In this document: piece by piece, positions 1 to 6,830 of the stretch
Position numbering within the stretch: the first letter of the stretch is position 1
Layout of the letters: each line of letters starts with the position of its first letter
NCBI GenBank assembly: GCA_002314675.1
Contig: DCGZ01000082.1
Location: 1 to 18,483, forward strand
From: Fibrobacter sp. UBA1765
Lineage (GTDB): Bacteria > Fibrobacterota > Fibrobacteria > Fibrobacterales > Fibrobacteraceae
Direction of reading: 5' to 3'
DNA: 18,483 nt
Notes under the pieces: generated by a model
Told to the model about the DNA's origin: nothing
The model's database searches: none
Seen by the model: the letters and a program-made list of their open reading frames with translations, nothing else
Program-made: the position numbers and the translations under genes

Positions 1-24
1 AAGCATCGACCTCAAAGCGAAGCG
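1..24 (-). repeat. Partial dispersed repeat, cut by window edge
   Basis: Read on the minus strand, positions 16 to 1 give TTTGAGGTCGATGCTT, identical to 6573-6588 downstream of hsdM. The adjoining CGCTTCGC (17-24) also recurs there at 6561-6568, with a 4-nt difference in spacing. This is therefore a second copy, in opposite orientation, of the intergenic repeat behind hsdM. The rest of this copy lies outside the window. Confidence 0.6.
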
Positions 25-86
25 CCCCCATACCTCTCAGTCAACAGGCGTCAGCCTACAGCCGACAACACTGGAAATTAACATTC

Positions 87-107
87 ACTATACCCTAGAC
101 CCTAAGA
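87..107. repeat. Short heptamer run (about 3 units)
   Basis: Three consecutive 7-nt units, ACTATAC, CCTAGAC and CCTAAGA, lie here. They resemble the reverse complement of the GGGTAYA-type heptamer array at 6681-6757. The run is short and degenerate, so it may be a decayed remnant or chance. Confidence 0.3.
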
Positions 108-127
108 CATGAAAATTTGCATACACC

Positions 128-164
128 CTCTCGTCTGTAGGCACGTAGTGCCGTTCTCTCGTCT
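128..164. repeat. Hairpin flanked by 9-nt direct repeats, upstream of truA
   Basis: A perfect dyad GGCAC-GTA-GTGCC (140-152) with a 3-nt loop sits between two copies of CTCTCGTCT (128-136 and 156-164). The second copy runs directly into the putative truA -10 box. The arrangement resembles the other trinucleotide-loop hairpins in this window. Function unknown. Confidence 0.5.
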
Positions 165-169
165 ATTTT
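164..169 (+). promoter_or_regulatory. Possible -10 box for truA
   Basis: TATTTT lies 18 nt before the truA ATG, close to the TATATT motif seen before other genes here. No convincing -35 is visible. If used, the transcript would carry a very short leader of about 10 nt. Confidence 0.35.
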
Positions 170-187
170 AGCCCCTAAATCCTAATC

Positions 188-931
188 ATGCGTTATCGTT
201 TTCGTTGTGAATATCTTGGAAGTGCCTTTTTTGGTTGGCAGGAACAGAATGAAGCTGGCCAAACAAAGTTTATAACGGTGCAGTCGGCTTTGCAGAATGC
301 TTTCCAGATTGCATTGCGAACACCAATCAAGCTGACCGGTTCCGGTCGTACTGATACTGGTGTACATGCACGTGGCCAGTGCGTACACTTTGATTACGAT
401 GGCGAACTCGATGCAGAAAAGGTGGTCCGTTCTATAAATGGCTTAACGGAACGCAAGGTGCGCATTCGAAACTTGGAACGTTGCGATGACAACTTTCATG
501 CTCGCCATGATGCAACAAGCAGGTATTACCAGTACACGATCTTTACGCGCCCTGTGGCGCTGATGCGTGAATACGGCTGGGAATGCGGCTCGCTCAAGCT
601 TGATGTTTGTGCAATGGAACGTGAAGCTAAGAGCTTTGTCGGTGAGCATGATTTTATCCGTTTTTGCATTCCGCGTAATGATGGCAAGTCTACGCTTTGC
701 ACGCTTACCGAATTTAGCCTTGAGCATGTGAACGATTATACAATCAGGTTCCATATTCGTGGAAACCGCTTTTTGCACCGTCAGGTGCGAGCCATGGTAG
801 GGACCCTTTTTGACATTGGCCGTGGTCGCTACCCGGAAGGAACCGTGAATGAAATCTTTGCGGAACGCTTTAAGGGCGAGCGTACCTGGGCACCGCCGCA
901 GGGACTTGTTCTTGAAGATGTTTTGTACTAA
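188..931 (+). CDS. truA: tRNA pseudouridine(38-40) synthase TruA
   Basis: A 247-aa cytoplasmic enzyme that converts uridines 38-40 in the anticodon arm of tRNAs to pseudouridine. The family signature GSGRTDTGVH is at residues 51-60, and D56 is the catalytic aspartate expected in this motif. The opening RYRFRCEYLGSAFFGWQ strand and the late FHIRGNRFLHRQVRAMVGTL segment are also typical of TruA. Length matches the family (about 245-270 aa), so the gene is complete. The ATG at 188 fits the family N-terminus. No clear Shine-Dalgarno is visible (the upstream sequence is CCTAATC), and a very short leader is possible. It stands alone, with a symmetric terminator right after the stop and aroA/PBP4 converging from the right. 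Confidence 0.95.
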   Translation: MRYRFRCEYLGSAFFGWQEQNEAGQTKFITVQSALQNAFQIALRTPIKLTGSGRTDTGVHARGQCVHFDYDGELDAEKVVRSINGLTERKVRIRNLERCDDNFHARHDATSRYYQYTIFTRPVALMREYGWECGSLKLDVCAMEREAKSFVGEHDFIRFCIPRNDGKSTLCTLTEFSLEHVNDYTIRFHIRGNRFLHRQVRAMVGTLFDIGRGRYPEGTVNEIFAERFKGERTWAPPQGLVLEDVLY

Positions 932-932
932 T

Positions 933-959
933 AAAAAAGCGAGCTTAACTCGCTTTTTT
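933..959. terminator. Bidirectional rho-independent terminator (truA / PBP4)
   Basis: An 11-bp perfect stem pairs 933-943 (A6 GCGAG) with 949-959 (CTCGC T6) around the loop CTTAA. The A-tract and T-tract at the two ends let it serve both truA on + and the convergent aroA-PBP4 unit on -. It begins 2 nt after the truA stop codon. Confidence 0.9.
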
Positions 960-994
960 GCTTGAGAGTGTTTAATCGCACTTGTCAAAAAGCA

Positions 995-3214
995 TTAATT
1001 GAATTTGAACTGGACAATCCCTGGAATCTTCTTTTTTGAATTCCTTAGGTATTCTTCAAGAGGCTGGTCGATTACCTTTCCCTTGATTTGAGAGGCGTGC
1101 CTGAAAGTAGGCTTTTCTCCCTTGTTCAAAAGAATGAATCCCGTGTGGAATACATCAACGGCATCGCCGTTAAATACATAGCCGATTCCGCGAACTTCGT
1201 TTTCGCCCTCCCAGGGTTTTGAAGCGAAATCGATAGCCTTTGCCTTTGGCAAATAACGGAGTTCCATGGTTTCGTCTTCTGCCTTGATTCCTTTGGCCTT
1301 GAAGAATTTCTTTTTGGGGAGTGTGCGCTGAATAACGGTATCGCCTTCTACAGGGATAATGCTTGCAATGCTGTCCTTTAAAACCCAGTCTGCAATCATG
1401 TAGTGCTTGCGGTTTGCAAATTTCGGCTCTGCGTGCAAGTAACGGATTCTATCAAGAGTGACCATTAAAGAATCTTCGCTTGGAGCCTTTGCAAGTGCAA
1501 GCGCGTTTTCAACGTAAGTCACGCAGTCGACAGAGTCAAGGCGAAGCATAGGCTTTTTGTCGAGGTCGCCGTGGTAGCCTTCGCCAGTTGGGCCGAGCAA
1601 ATATGGAGTGCCCTTGAGTGCCTCGGAAAAGTAGCGGATGCGTTCTTCGAAATCTTGAATGCGGAGCCCTGAAAGCCAAAGCTCCTTTGCCTGCATAATG
1701 TGCGGGTATTCTGCGTTGACCGCATTGAAAATGCGGACCCAGATTGAATCTAGGGCATCCTTGCAGATTTGGTCAGATGTCTTGCCTGTTTCGTTCACAT
1801 ACATTGCGACTGCAAGCGTGTCGCCAGAGGCGTCAAAAATGTAACCAGCGAGGGCGTGAACAAAGCCGATGAACCCTGTCTTGAACTTTGTTCGCCAAGG
1901 GTATTCCAGAACGCCCATGCGCTTTGAGCCTGTGCCGATTTCTGGGCTTGCTAGGCTTCTAAAGTAAAAGTCTCCACGGGCAGATTTAATGACCGTGCGC
2001 AACAGCTGCGTTTCGCTTGTTGGCTTTACCTTGTTTCTTGGAGAAAGGCCCGAGCCGTCATAAACTTCGAAGTCTTCTGCCGGAATGCCTATTGCGTTCA
2101 AATATTGCTTTTCTGCTTCACGACCGCCTTCAACGCTTCCCTTGCCTGTAACGTGCCTGCCTGTAATGCGAAGAAGAGTCTCTGCATGCAGGTTTTGACT
2201 GCGCTGGTTGATTTCATCAAGTACACTTAGGAATGGGGCTGCGCTAAAGCTGAACTTCTTGATTTCGATGCCTCGCACCGCCTTTTTGTTTTCCTTGAAA
2301 AATACGCCGCGATCGTTCATTGCTGTAAGCAGGGCACCTTTGAAATAGAATGCCGGGTTTCGAACTGGAAGAACCAATTGGGCTGAGTCAAGGTTTACGC
2401 CAATGGAGCCTCCTATCGTAATGATAGCCTCGTTGTCTTCAAGAGCCCATGTCCATTTCTTTGCCTTGCCCTTGCCTGTTGTAAGTTCATTTTTGATTTG
2501 CACGTAGCCAACATCTGGAACCGGGTAGACTTCGGCTGTGTCCCCGATTTCCTTGCCTGGCTTCATGCGGATTAACGTGCAGTTATCGTTAAACTGCAAT
2601 GCGGTAATTTCGGCTCCATACCAGGAATTGTAGAAATGCTTTGGCCAGAATTCGGCACGGCGAGGGCCTTCAAAGAATGTGGTATCAAGTTCGATAATAC
2701 CGTTCAATGTATCGATCCCGATATTTTTCAGGGAATCGGCCATGGCGTTCATCATGTACATTGCATCCGGGTAGTAACGGCCCGAAAGGTTCGGGTCGCC
2801 CTCGCCGCGAACACGCAGAATGCCACTGAACGTTTTGCCGGTAATGCTACCTTCAAGGAACAAGTGTGTTTGTGGCTCGTAGTTTATTGGCAAGTGGTAA
2901 AGGGCGGAAGCCGTGGTCAATGTCTTTAAGGTACTTGCCGGCGTGAACTGTTCTGTGCCTCGGATGTTCCCGAGCTCTTCGCCGGTTTTCACGGAACGAA
3001 TGGAAAGCCCGAACTTGACATTTGGTACCATGGAATCCACAAGCGTCAAGTATTCAAGTAACGGGAATATCGAATTTGCCGTCATTGGCGTTTTTGCCAA
3101 TGCAGAATCATGGACTGCCTTTATGGAATCCGCATTTACCGGTGGCGCAGTCTTTGCTTTCGCTGCAAAGACAGTAACAAAACTAAGGAATATAAACAAG
3201 AATAATTTTTTCAT
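995..3214 (-). CDS. dacB: PBP4-type D-Ala-D-Ala carboxypeptidase fused to DUF1460-type amidase domain
   Basis: A 739-aa exported two-module peptidoglycan hydrolase. After a signal peptide (KKLFLFIFLSFVTVFAAKA) comes a peptidase S13/PBP4 domain. It has the serine penicillin-binding motifs in order: STLK (S94-K97), SQN (S339-N341) and KTG (445-447), which remove the terminal D-Ala or cleave cross-links in the periplasm. From about residue 505 a second domain shows the DUF1460 signature DCVTYVENAL with catalytic Cys at 564, followed by HTGFILLN (His690) and RHAS. That family has an NlpC/P60-like cysteine amidase fold. Usual PBP4 proteins are about 430-500 aa, so the extra ~235 aa are a genuine fusion, in frame without a stop. 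The ATG at 3214 is preferred because it starts directly at the signal peptide; a TTG 12 nt upstream is the alternative. It lies 38 nt after aroA on the same strand, probably in one operon. The DUF1460 call is from motif memory. Confidence 0.85.
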   Translation of the reverse strand: MKKLFLFIFLSFVTVFAAKAKTAPPVNADSIKAVHDSALAKTPMTANSIFPLLEYLTLVDSMVPNVKFGLSIRSVKTGEELGNIRGTEQFTPASTLKTLTTASALYHLPINYEPQTHLFLEGSITGKTFSGILRVRGEGDPNLSGRYYPDAMYMMNAMADSLKNIGIDTLNGIIELDTTFFEGPRRAEFWPKHFYNSWYGAEITALQFNDNCTLIRMKPGKEIGDTAEVYPVPDVGYVQIKNELTTGKGKAKKWTWALEDNEAIITIGGSIGVNLDSAQLVLPVRNPAFYFKGALLTAMNDRGVFFKENKKAVRGIEIKKFSFSAAPFLSVLDEINQRSQNLHAETLLRITGRHVTGKGSVEGGREAEKQYLNAIGIPAEDFEVYDGSGLSPRNKVKPTSETQLLRTVIKSARGDFYFRSLASPEIGTGSKRMGVLEYPWRTKFKTGFIGFVHALAGYIFDASGDTLAVAMYVNETGKTSDQICKDALDSIWVRIFNAVNAEYPHIMQAKELWLSGLRIQDFEERIRYFSEALKGTPYLLGPTGEGYHGDLDKKPMLRLDSVDCVTYVENALALAKAPSEDSLMVTLDRIRYLHAEPKFANRKHYMIADWVLKDSIASIIPVEGDTVIQRTLPKKKFFKAKGIKAEDETMELRYLPKAKAIDFASKPWEGENEVRGIGYVFNGDAVDVFHTGFILLNKGEKPTFRHASQIKGKVIDQPLEEYLRNSKKKIPGIVQFKFN

Positions 3215-3252
3215 TTCTGGTTGCAAATTGGGCGGGCTGTTGAAAATTTATG

Positions 3253-4554
3253 TTACTTTGCAATCTTTAAAAAGTCTTCAAAGTATGTCGGGTACGTCTT
3301 GTTGACGCAAGCCGGGTCCAGGATTCGCATAGGGATTCCGCCAAGGGAAATTAAGCTAAAGCACATGGCCATGCGGTGGTCGTTGTAAGTCTCGATTTCT
3401 GCGGACTGCAGTTTTTCGGGAGGCGTGATAGTTATGCTATCGTCATCGCTTTCAACGGTTGCGCCGACTTTTCGAAGCTCATTTGCGATTGCTGTCAAAC
3501 GGTCAGTTTCCTTGACTTTCCAACTTGCAATGCCACGGATGCGAGTTGTGCCCTTTGCAAAAAGTGCAAGTACGGCGACTGTCATCGCTGCATCAGGAAT
3601 ATGGTTTAAATCTAAATCAACGGCCTTAAGCGGTGCTCCCTTGCAGGTTGTAGAAAGCTTGCCGAATGTAATTTCAGCTCCCATTGCAGAGAGAACTTCT
3701 GTAAAGCGAATGTCGCCTTGGATACTTTCCTTGAATACACCGTCAACAGTGACAGTTCCGCCACTGATAGCCGCTGCTGCAAGAGGGTAGCTTGCACTAG
3801 AAGCATCACCTTCAACTTCGTAATCACCAGGGGCCTTGTAGATTGCGCTTGGAACCTTGAAATTTTTGAAATTGTCATTTTCTACATCTACTCCAAAGCT
3901 ATGCATCATTGCAATAGTGAGAGCGATGTATGGTTTTGAAATTAACTCGCCTTCAACATGAATCGTAAGCCCGTTCTTTGCATAAGGTGCGCAAAGCAAA
4001 AGTGCTGTAAGGTATTGGCTCGAAATGTTGCCGCGTACAGAAACCTCGCTTGCGGTAAAGCCCTTAGCCTTGATTTTGAGAGGTGGGTAACCTTCTGCCT
4101 TAAGGCATTCGATGTCTGCGCCAAGAGTTCGTAGAGCGATGATTAGATCGTTGATTGGGCGCTCATACATTCTTGGTTCGCCCGTGAGCGTATATTCCCC
4201 TTCGCCAAGGCAAAGTGCTGCAGTAAGCGAACGCATGGCGGTGCCTGCATTCCCTAAGAAAAACTCGCCAGTCTTGTTTGGAAATGATTCTTTTGCAAAG
4301 GTTTTGCCGATACCCTTTACCACGGCTTCGGAATCATTTTCGCTGAACGCAATATCAATGCCGAGTCCTTGCAAAGCCTTGCCCATGTGTCGGGTGTCAT
4401 CACTTGCTAGCAAATGGTGTATGCGGGTTTCTCCGTCCGCAAGCGCAGCAAGCAACAGAGCTCTGTTAGAAATACTCTTGGAACCTGGAACGCGAAGTGT
4501 CCCTTCGAAAGTTGAAAATGCTGGCAAGTCTAAAAATGCAGGACGATCGATCAT
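3253..4554 (-). CDS. aroA: 3-phosphoshikimate 1-carboxyvinyltransferase (EPSP synthase)
   Basis: A 433-aa cytosolic enzyme of the shikimate pathway that joins shikimate-3-phosphate and phosphoenolpyruvate to give EPSP. Visible family motifs are LRVPGSKSISNRALLLAALA with substrate-binding Lys26, LGNAGTAMR at 100-108 (the PEP/glyphosate loop, keeping the ordinary glycine at 104), GEPRMYERPI at 125-134, the active-site Asp region HIPDAAMTVAVLA, KETDRL, and YNDHRMAM near the C-terminus. Length is normal and the ORF is intact. The start is ATG at 4554, with no strong Shine-Dalgarno. A TATATT box on the minus strand at 4629-4624 could drive it with a leader of about 60 nt. The PBP4-DUF1460 gene follows after a short gap, so the two are probably co-transcribed. 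Confidence 0.96.
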   Translation of the reverse strand: MIDRPAFLDLPAFSTFEGTLRVPGSKSISNRALLLAALADGETRIHHLLASDDTRHMGKALQGLGIDIAFSENDSEAVVKGIGKTFAKESFPNKTGEFFLGNAGTAMRSLTAALCLGEGEYTLTGEPRMYERPINDLIIALRTLGADIECLKAEGYPPLKIKAKGFTASEVSVRGNISSQYLTALLLCAPYAKNGLTIHVEGELISKPYIALTIAMMHSFGVDVENDNFKNFKVPSAIYKAPGDYEVEGDASSASYPLAAAAISGGTVTVDGVFKESIQGDIRFTEVLSAMGAEITFGKLSTTCKGAPLKAVDLDLNHIPDAAMTVAVLALFAKGTTRIRGIASWKVKETDRLTAIANELRKVGATVESDDDSITITPPEKLQSAEIETYNDHRMAMCFSLISLGGIPMRILDPACVNKTYPTYFEDFLKIAK

Positions 4555-4623
4555 ATTGTAGAAGACAGAGAGCAGGGGACTGAATAAAGGAGGTGCTTTT
4601 CAAAGTTGAAAAATGCGGGTTCC

Positions 4624-4629
4624 AATATA
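4624..4629 (-). promoter_or_regulatory. Candidate -10 box for aroA
   Basis: On the minus strand this reads TATATT, the same hexamer found before hsdM, the DUF3791 gene, the AAA gene and gmk. Transcription would begin near 4617, giving about 60 nt of leader before the aroA ATG. The -35 region is not recognisable. Confidence 0.45.
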
Positions 4630-4727
4630 AAGGCCTGTTATCATGGCTAAAGGTTGATTTTTCACTTGCAAATCTAGAAATTTATATGCTTTGTATGTGG
4701 TTGACTTGTTGCCCTGTGAGTAACCCC

Positions 4728-4756
4728 TTGACAAAAAGCCGTTTTTTTTTGATATT
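4728..4756 (+). promoter_or_regulatory. Promoter of tRNA-Leu
   Basis: A perfect -35 TTGACA (4728-4733) is followed by 17 nt and GATATT (4751-4756, 4/6 match to TATAAT). Transcription would start near 4763. A small hairpin (ACGAAC 4762-4767 paired with GTTCGT 4773-4778) then lies in the 5' leader, just ahead of the mature tRNA. This is the only consensus-like -35 seen in the window. Confidence 0.65.
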
Positions 4757-4787
4757 TGGGCACGAACATTAAGTTCGTCTACAATTC

Positions 4788-4871
4788 GCGGATGTGGTGG
4801 AATTGGTAGACACGCTAGATTCAGGTTCTAGTGTCCGCAAGGTCATGAAGGTTCAAGTCCTTTCATCCGCA
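4788..4871 (+). tRNA. tRNA-Leu (anticodon CAG)
   Basis: An 84-nt class II tRNA. Acceptor strands GCGGATG (4788-4794) and CATCCGC (4864-4870) pair over 7 bp, with discriminator A at 4871. The anticodon stem CTAGA/TCTAG encloses the loop TTCAGGT, giving anticodon CAG, which reads CUG leucine codons. The long variable arm (GTGTCCGCAAGGTCATG region) and the GGTTCAAGTCC T-arm fit tRNA-Leu. The 3' CCA is not encoded, because the next bases are CTT, so it must be added enzymatically. Confidence 0.95.
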
Positions 4872-4874
4872 CTT

Positions 4875-4910
4875 AAGGCTTCCGGCATTGGTCGGGAGCT
4901 TTTTGTTTTT
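4875..4910 (+). terminator. Rho-independent terminator of tRNA-Leu
   Basis: A stem pairs GCTTCCG (4878-4884) with CGGGAGC (4893-4899) with one T-G wobble. It extends by AAG/TTT and is followed by T5-G-T5. It begins within 4 nt of the tRNA 3' end, separating the tRNA from the restriction-modification island. Confidence 0.85.
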
Positions 4911-5016
4911 CCTTAAGGTTGTAACAAAATTTATTAAATGTCATAATCTGTCAAAAAACGAGTGTATATTTGTACTGGGAGAAAAATCTAAGGGGCTTTC
5001 GAACATTCTTTTAGAT

Positions 5017-5022
5017 TATATT
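5017..5022 (+). promoter_or_regulatory. Candidate -10 box for hsdM
   Basis: TATATT at 5017-5022 would place the start of transcription near 5029, leaving a leader of about 22 nt containing CAGGA (5039-5043) before the ATG at 5052. An alternative promoter further up is TTGTAA (4919-4924), a 17-nt spacer, then CATAAT (4942-4947). Which one is used cannot be told from sequence. Confidence 0.45.
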
Positions 5023-5051
5023 TAGCATAAACAACGAACAGGATTTTCCAC

Positions 5052-6545
5052 ATGATAACAGGCGAAATCAAGAACCGTATTGACGCAATCTGGGATACTT
5101 TTTGGACTGGGGGCATTACCAATTCCATTACGATCCTGGAGCAGATGACCTACCTGTTCTTTATGAAGATGCTGGATGATGCCCAGATGAAGAAGGAGGC
5201 CGCCGCCAACGCCATGGGCGCCAAGGTGAAGGAACCTGTATTCAAGGCCGGCAACTGGCACAACCCCGAAACCGACAGGGATGTTCCATACACAGACCTC
5301 CGCTGGAGCAATTTCAAGAACAAGGAAGCCGAGGCCATGTACCGCCTGGTGTCCAAGGACGTGTTCATTTTCATCAAGACGCTGAACGACGGCAAGGAAT
5401 CCGCCTACAGCAGGTTCATGGACAGCGCCACCTTCCTGATTCAGAGCGCCCGAACCCTGGTAAAGATTGTCGAAGGTATCGATGGCCTAGACATGAACAA
5501 CCGCGACACCATGGGTGACGTGTATGAGTATGTCTTGGGCAAGATGGCAGCCAGCGGCAACAACGGACAGTTCCGTACTCCCCGCCACATCATCCGCATG
5601 ATGGTTGACATGATGGAGCCGAACCTGGACGATACGGTATGCGACCCGGCCATGGGTTCTGCGGGCTTTATCGTTGAAGCAGCGAAGTTCGTGCAGGAAC
5701 ACCATAAGAAGGATTTGCTGAAAAAGGATAAGTCCGACCATTACCGCAACGAAATGTTCCATGGCTTTGACACGGACCAGACCATGCTCCGCATAGGCGC
5801 CATGAACCTGATGCTGCACGGTGCCGACAATCCGGACATTGCGTATCGCGACAGTCTTAGCACCGACAATACCGACGAGAACCGGTATTCCCTGTGCCTT
5901 GCCAACCCTCCGTTTGCAGGGTCGCTCGACTACGAGGCCATCAACAAGAACCTGCTCGCCATTACCAAGACCAAGAAAACGGAGTTGCTGTTCTTGGCGT
6001 TGTTCGTGCGAATGCTTCGCCTGGGCGGACGCTGCGCCTCCATTGTGCCCGATGGCGTACTGTTCGGAAACAGTTCGGGCCACAAGGCCATACGCAAGGA
6101 ACTTATCGAGAATCAGCGTTTGCAGGCTGTCATCAGTATGCCCAGCGGCGTGTTCCAGCCGTATAGCGGCGTTTCAACTGCGATTCTCGTTTTCACCAAG
6201 ACCAATGCAGGCGGCACTGACAAGGTTTGGTTCTACGACATGAAGGCCGACGGCTACACCCTGGACCAGAAGCGCACGGAATGTGCCGAGAACGACATCC
6301 CTGACATTATTGCCCGTTGGAAGAACCTGGATGCCGAAACGGACCGCACTCGCAAGGATCAGTCCTTTTTTGTTCCTGTGGATGAGATTGTTGCCAATGA
6401 CTACGACCTGTCCATCAACAAGTACAAGGAAGTGGAGAAGGTCAAGGTGGAGTACGAAAGCCCCAAGGTTGTGTACAAGCGGATCCAGAAGCTGCAAGAA
6501 GAAATTAATGCGGCAATGGAAGAGTTTGGGGGAAAGTACTTATAG
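5052..6545 (+). CDS. hsdM: Type I restriction-modification methyltransferase subunit HsdM
   Basis: A 497-aa N6-adenine DNA methyltransferase subunit. Together with HsdS it methylates a bipartite target using S-adenosylmethionine. An N-terminal HsdM helical domain (about 1-145, starting ITGEIKNRIDAIWDTFWTG) precedes the methyltransferase domain. That domain has GQFRTPRHIIRMMVDMM at 172-188, the AdoMet-binding motif I DPAMGSAGF at 198-206, and catalytic motif IV NPPF at 285-288. The C-terminus ends in a coiled-coil-like helix (KVVYKRIQKLQEEINAAMEEF). Length is normal and the ORF is intact. ATG at 5052 has a modest CAGGA upstream. The gene is rich in C-ending codons (GAC, AAC, AAG, CTG), unlike the AT-rich variable parts of hsdS downstream. 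It is the first gene of the island; its partner HsdS lies after a 285-nt repeat-filled spacer. Confidence 0.97.
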   Translation: MITGEIKNRIDAIWDTFWTGGITNSITILEQMTYLFFMKMLDDAQMKKEAAANAMGAKVKEPVFKAGNWHNPETDRDVPYTDLRWSNFKNKEAEAMYRLVSKDVFIFIKTLNDGKESAYSRFMDSATFLIQSARTLVKIVEGIDGLDMNNRDTMGDVYEYVLGKMAASGNNGQFRTPRHIIRMMVDMMEPNLDDTVCDPAMGSAGFIVEAAKFVQEHHKKDLLKKDKSDHYRNEMFHGFDTDQTMLRIGAMNLMLHGADNPDIAYRDSLSTDNTDENRYSLCLANPPFAGSLDYEAINKNLLAITKTKKTELLFLALFVRMLRLGGRCASIVPDGVLFGNSSGHKAIRKELIENQRLQAVISMPSGVFQPYSGVSTAILVFTKTNAGGTDKVWFYDMKADGYTLDQKRTECAENDIPDIIARWKNLDAETDRTRKDQSFFVPVDEIVANDYDLSINKYKEVEKVKVEYESPKVVYKRIQKLQEEINAAMEEFGGKYL

Positions 6546-6551
6546 AGGTGC

Positions 6552-6596
6552 GAGGTCGTTCGCTTCGCTCACTTTGAGGTCGATGCTTCGCATCTT
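6552..6596. repeat. Two GAGGTCG-hairpin repeat units after hsdM
   Basis: Two adjacent units start with GAGGTCG at 6552 and 6576. The second carries a perfect hairpin GATGC-TTC-GCATC (6582-6594); the first has a looser TTCGC-TTC-GCTCAC form. A third, shortened GAGG follows at 6597. The bases 6573-6588 recur inverted at the left window edge (1-16), and an AGGTCG plus CACC-TTC-GGT start lies at the right edge (from 18468). This is a dispersed intergenic repeat family. An effect on hsdM mRNA ends is possible but not shown. Confidence 0.6.
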
Positions 6597-6642
6597 GAGG
6601 CATGAGGTTTTATTAGGGTATAGTTTTTTTGTTTTTTGCGGT

Positions 6643-6669
6643 GTCACCCTGAGCGAAGTCGAAGGGTCT
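6643..6669. repeat. Palindromic intergenic repeat (CACCCTGAG type)
   Basis: ACCCT (6646-6650) pairs with AGGGT (6663-6667) around GAGCGAAGTCGA. Elements of this shape, GTCACCCTGAGC then GAAGTCGAAGGGT, are known as dispersed intergenic repeats in unrelated bacteria. A single copy is present in this window. It lies 27 nt after a poly-T stretch and just before the heptamer array. Confidence 0.55.
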
Positions 6670-6680
6670 AGCGGTTTTGT

Positions 6681-6757
6681 TTAGAGGCTAGAAATTAGAA
6701 ACTAGAGGTTAGAGGGTACAGGGTATAGGGTATAGGGTACAGGGTACAGGGTATAGG
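6681..6757. repeat. Tandem 7-bp repeat array (11 units)
   Basis: Eleven consecutive 7-nt units fill 6681-6757 without interruption. The first five follow the form YTAGARR (for example TTAGAGG, CTAGAAA) and the last six the form GTAYAGG. Positions 2, 3 and 5 (T, A, A) are invariant in every unit. The last six units can equally be read as GGGTACA/GGGTATA from 6714. The array lies between hsdM and hsdS and contains no start codon serving hsdS. Unit number could vary by slippage, but no effect on expression is demonstrated. Confidence 0.85.
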
Positions 6758-6760
6758 GAA

Positions 6761-6795
6761 TTGTCATTGCGAGGAACGAAGTGACGTGGCAATCT
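6761..6795. repeat. REP-like palindromic repeat (GTCATTGCGAG type), copy 1
   Basis: The element starts TTGTCATTGCGAG and ends GGCAATCT, with the outer arms ATTGC/GCAAT complementary. A shorter copy in the opposite orientation occurs at 17722-17749. Such GTCATTGCGAG...GCAATC palindromes are common intergenic repeats in many bacteria. This copy ends 35 nt before the preferred hsdS start. Confidence 0.7.
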
Positions 6796-6830
6796 AGAAC
6801 GGTATAGATAAAAGAATTTTGGGTAAGTGC

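Noticed and set aside
5487..6083. 198-aa minus-strand ORF and several + frame ORFs within hsdM
   Set aside because: All lie inside the hsdM coding frame, whose motifs are intact; low-complexity sequences typical of shadow frames.
6283..6684. 133-aa + ORF running from hsdM into the repeat spacer
   Set aside because: Its first two thirds are hsdM out of frame and the rest reads through intergenic repeats.
6681..6757. CRISPR array
   Set aside because: Units are 7 bp and directly adjacent, with no spacers and no cas genes nearby.
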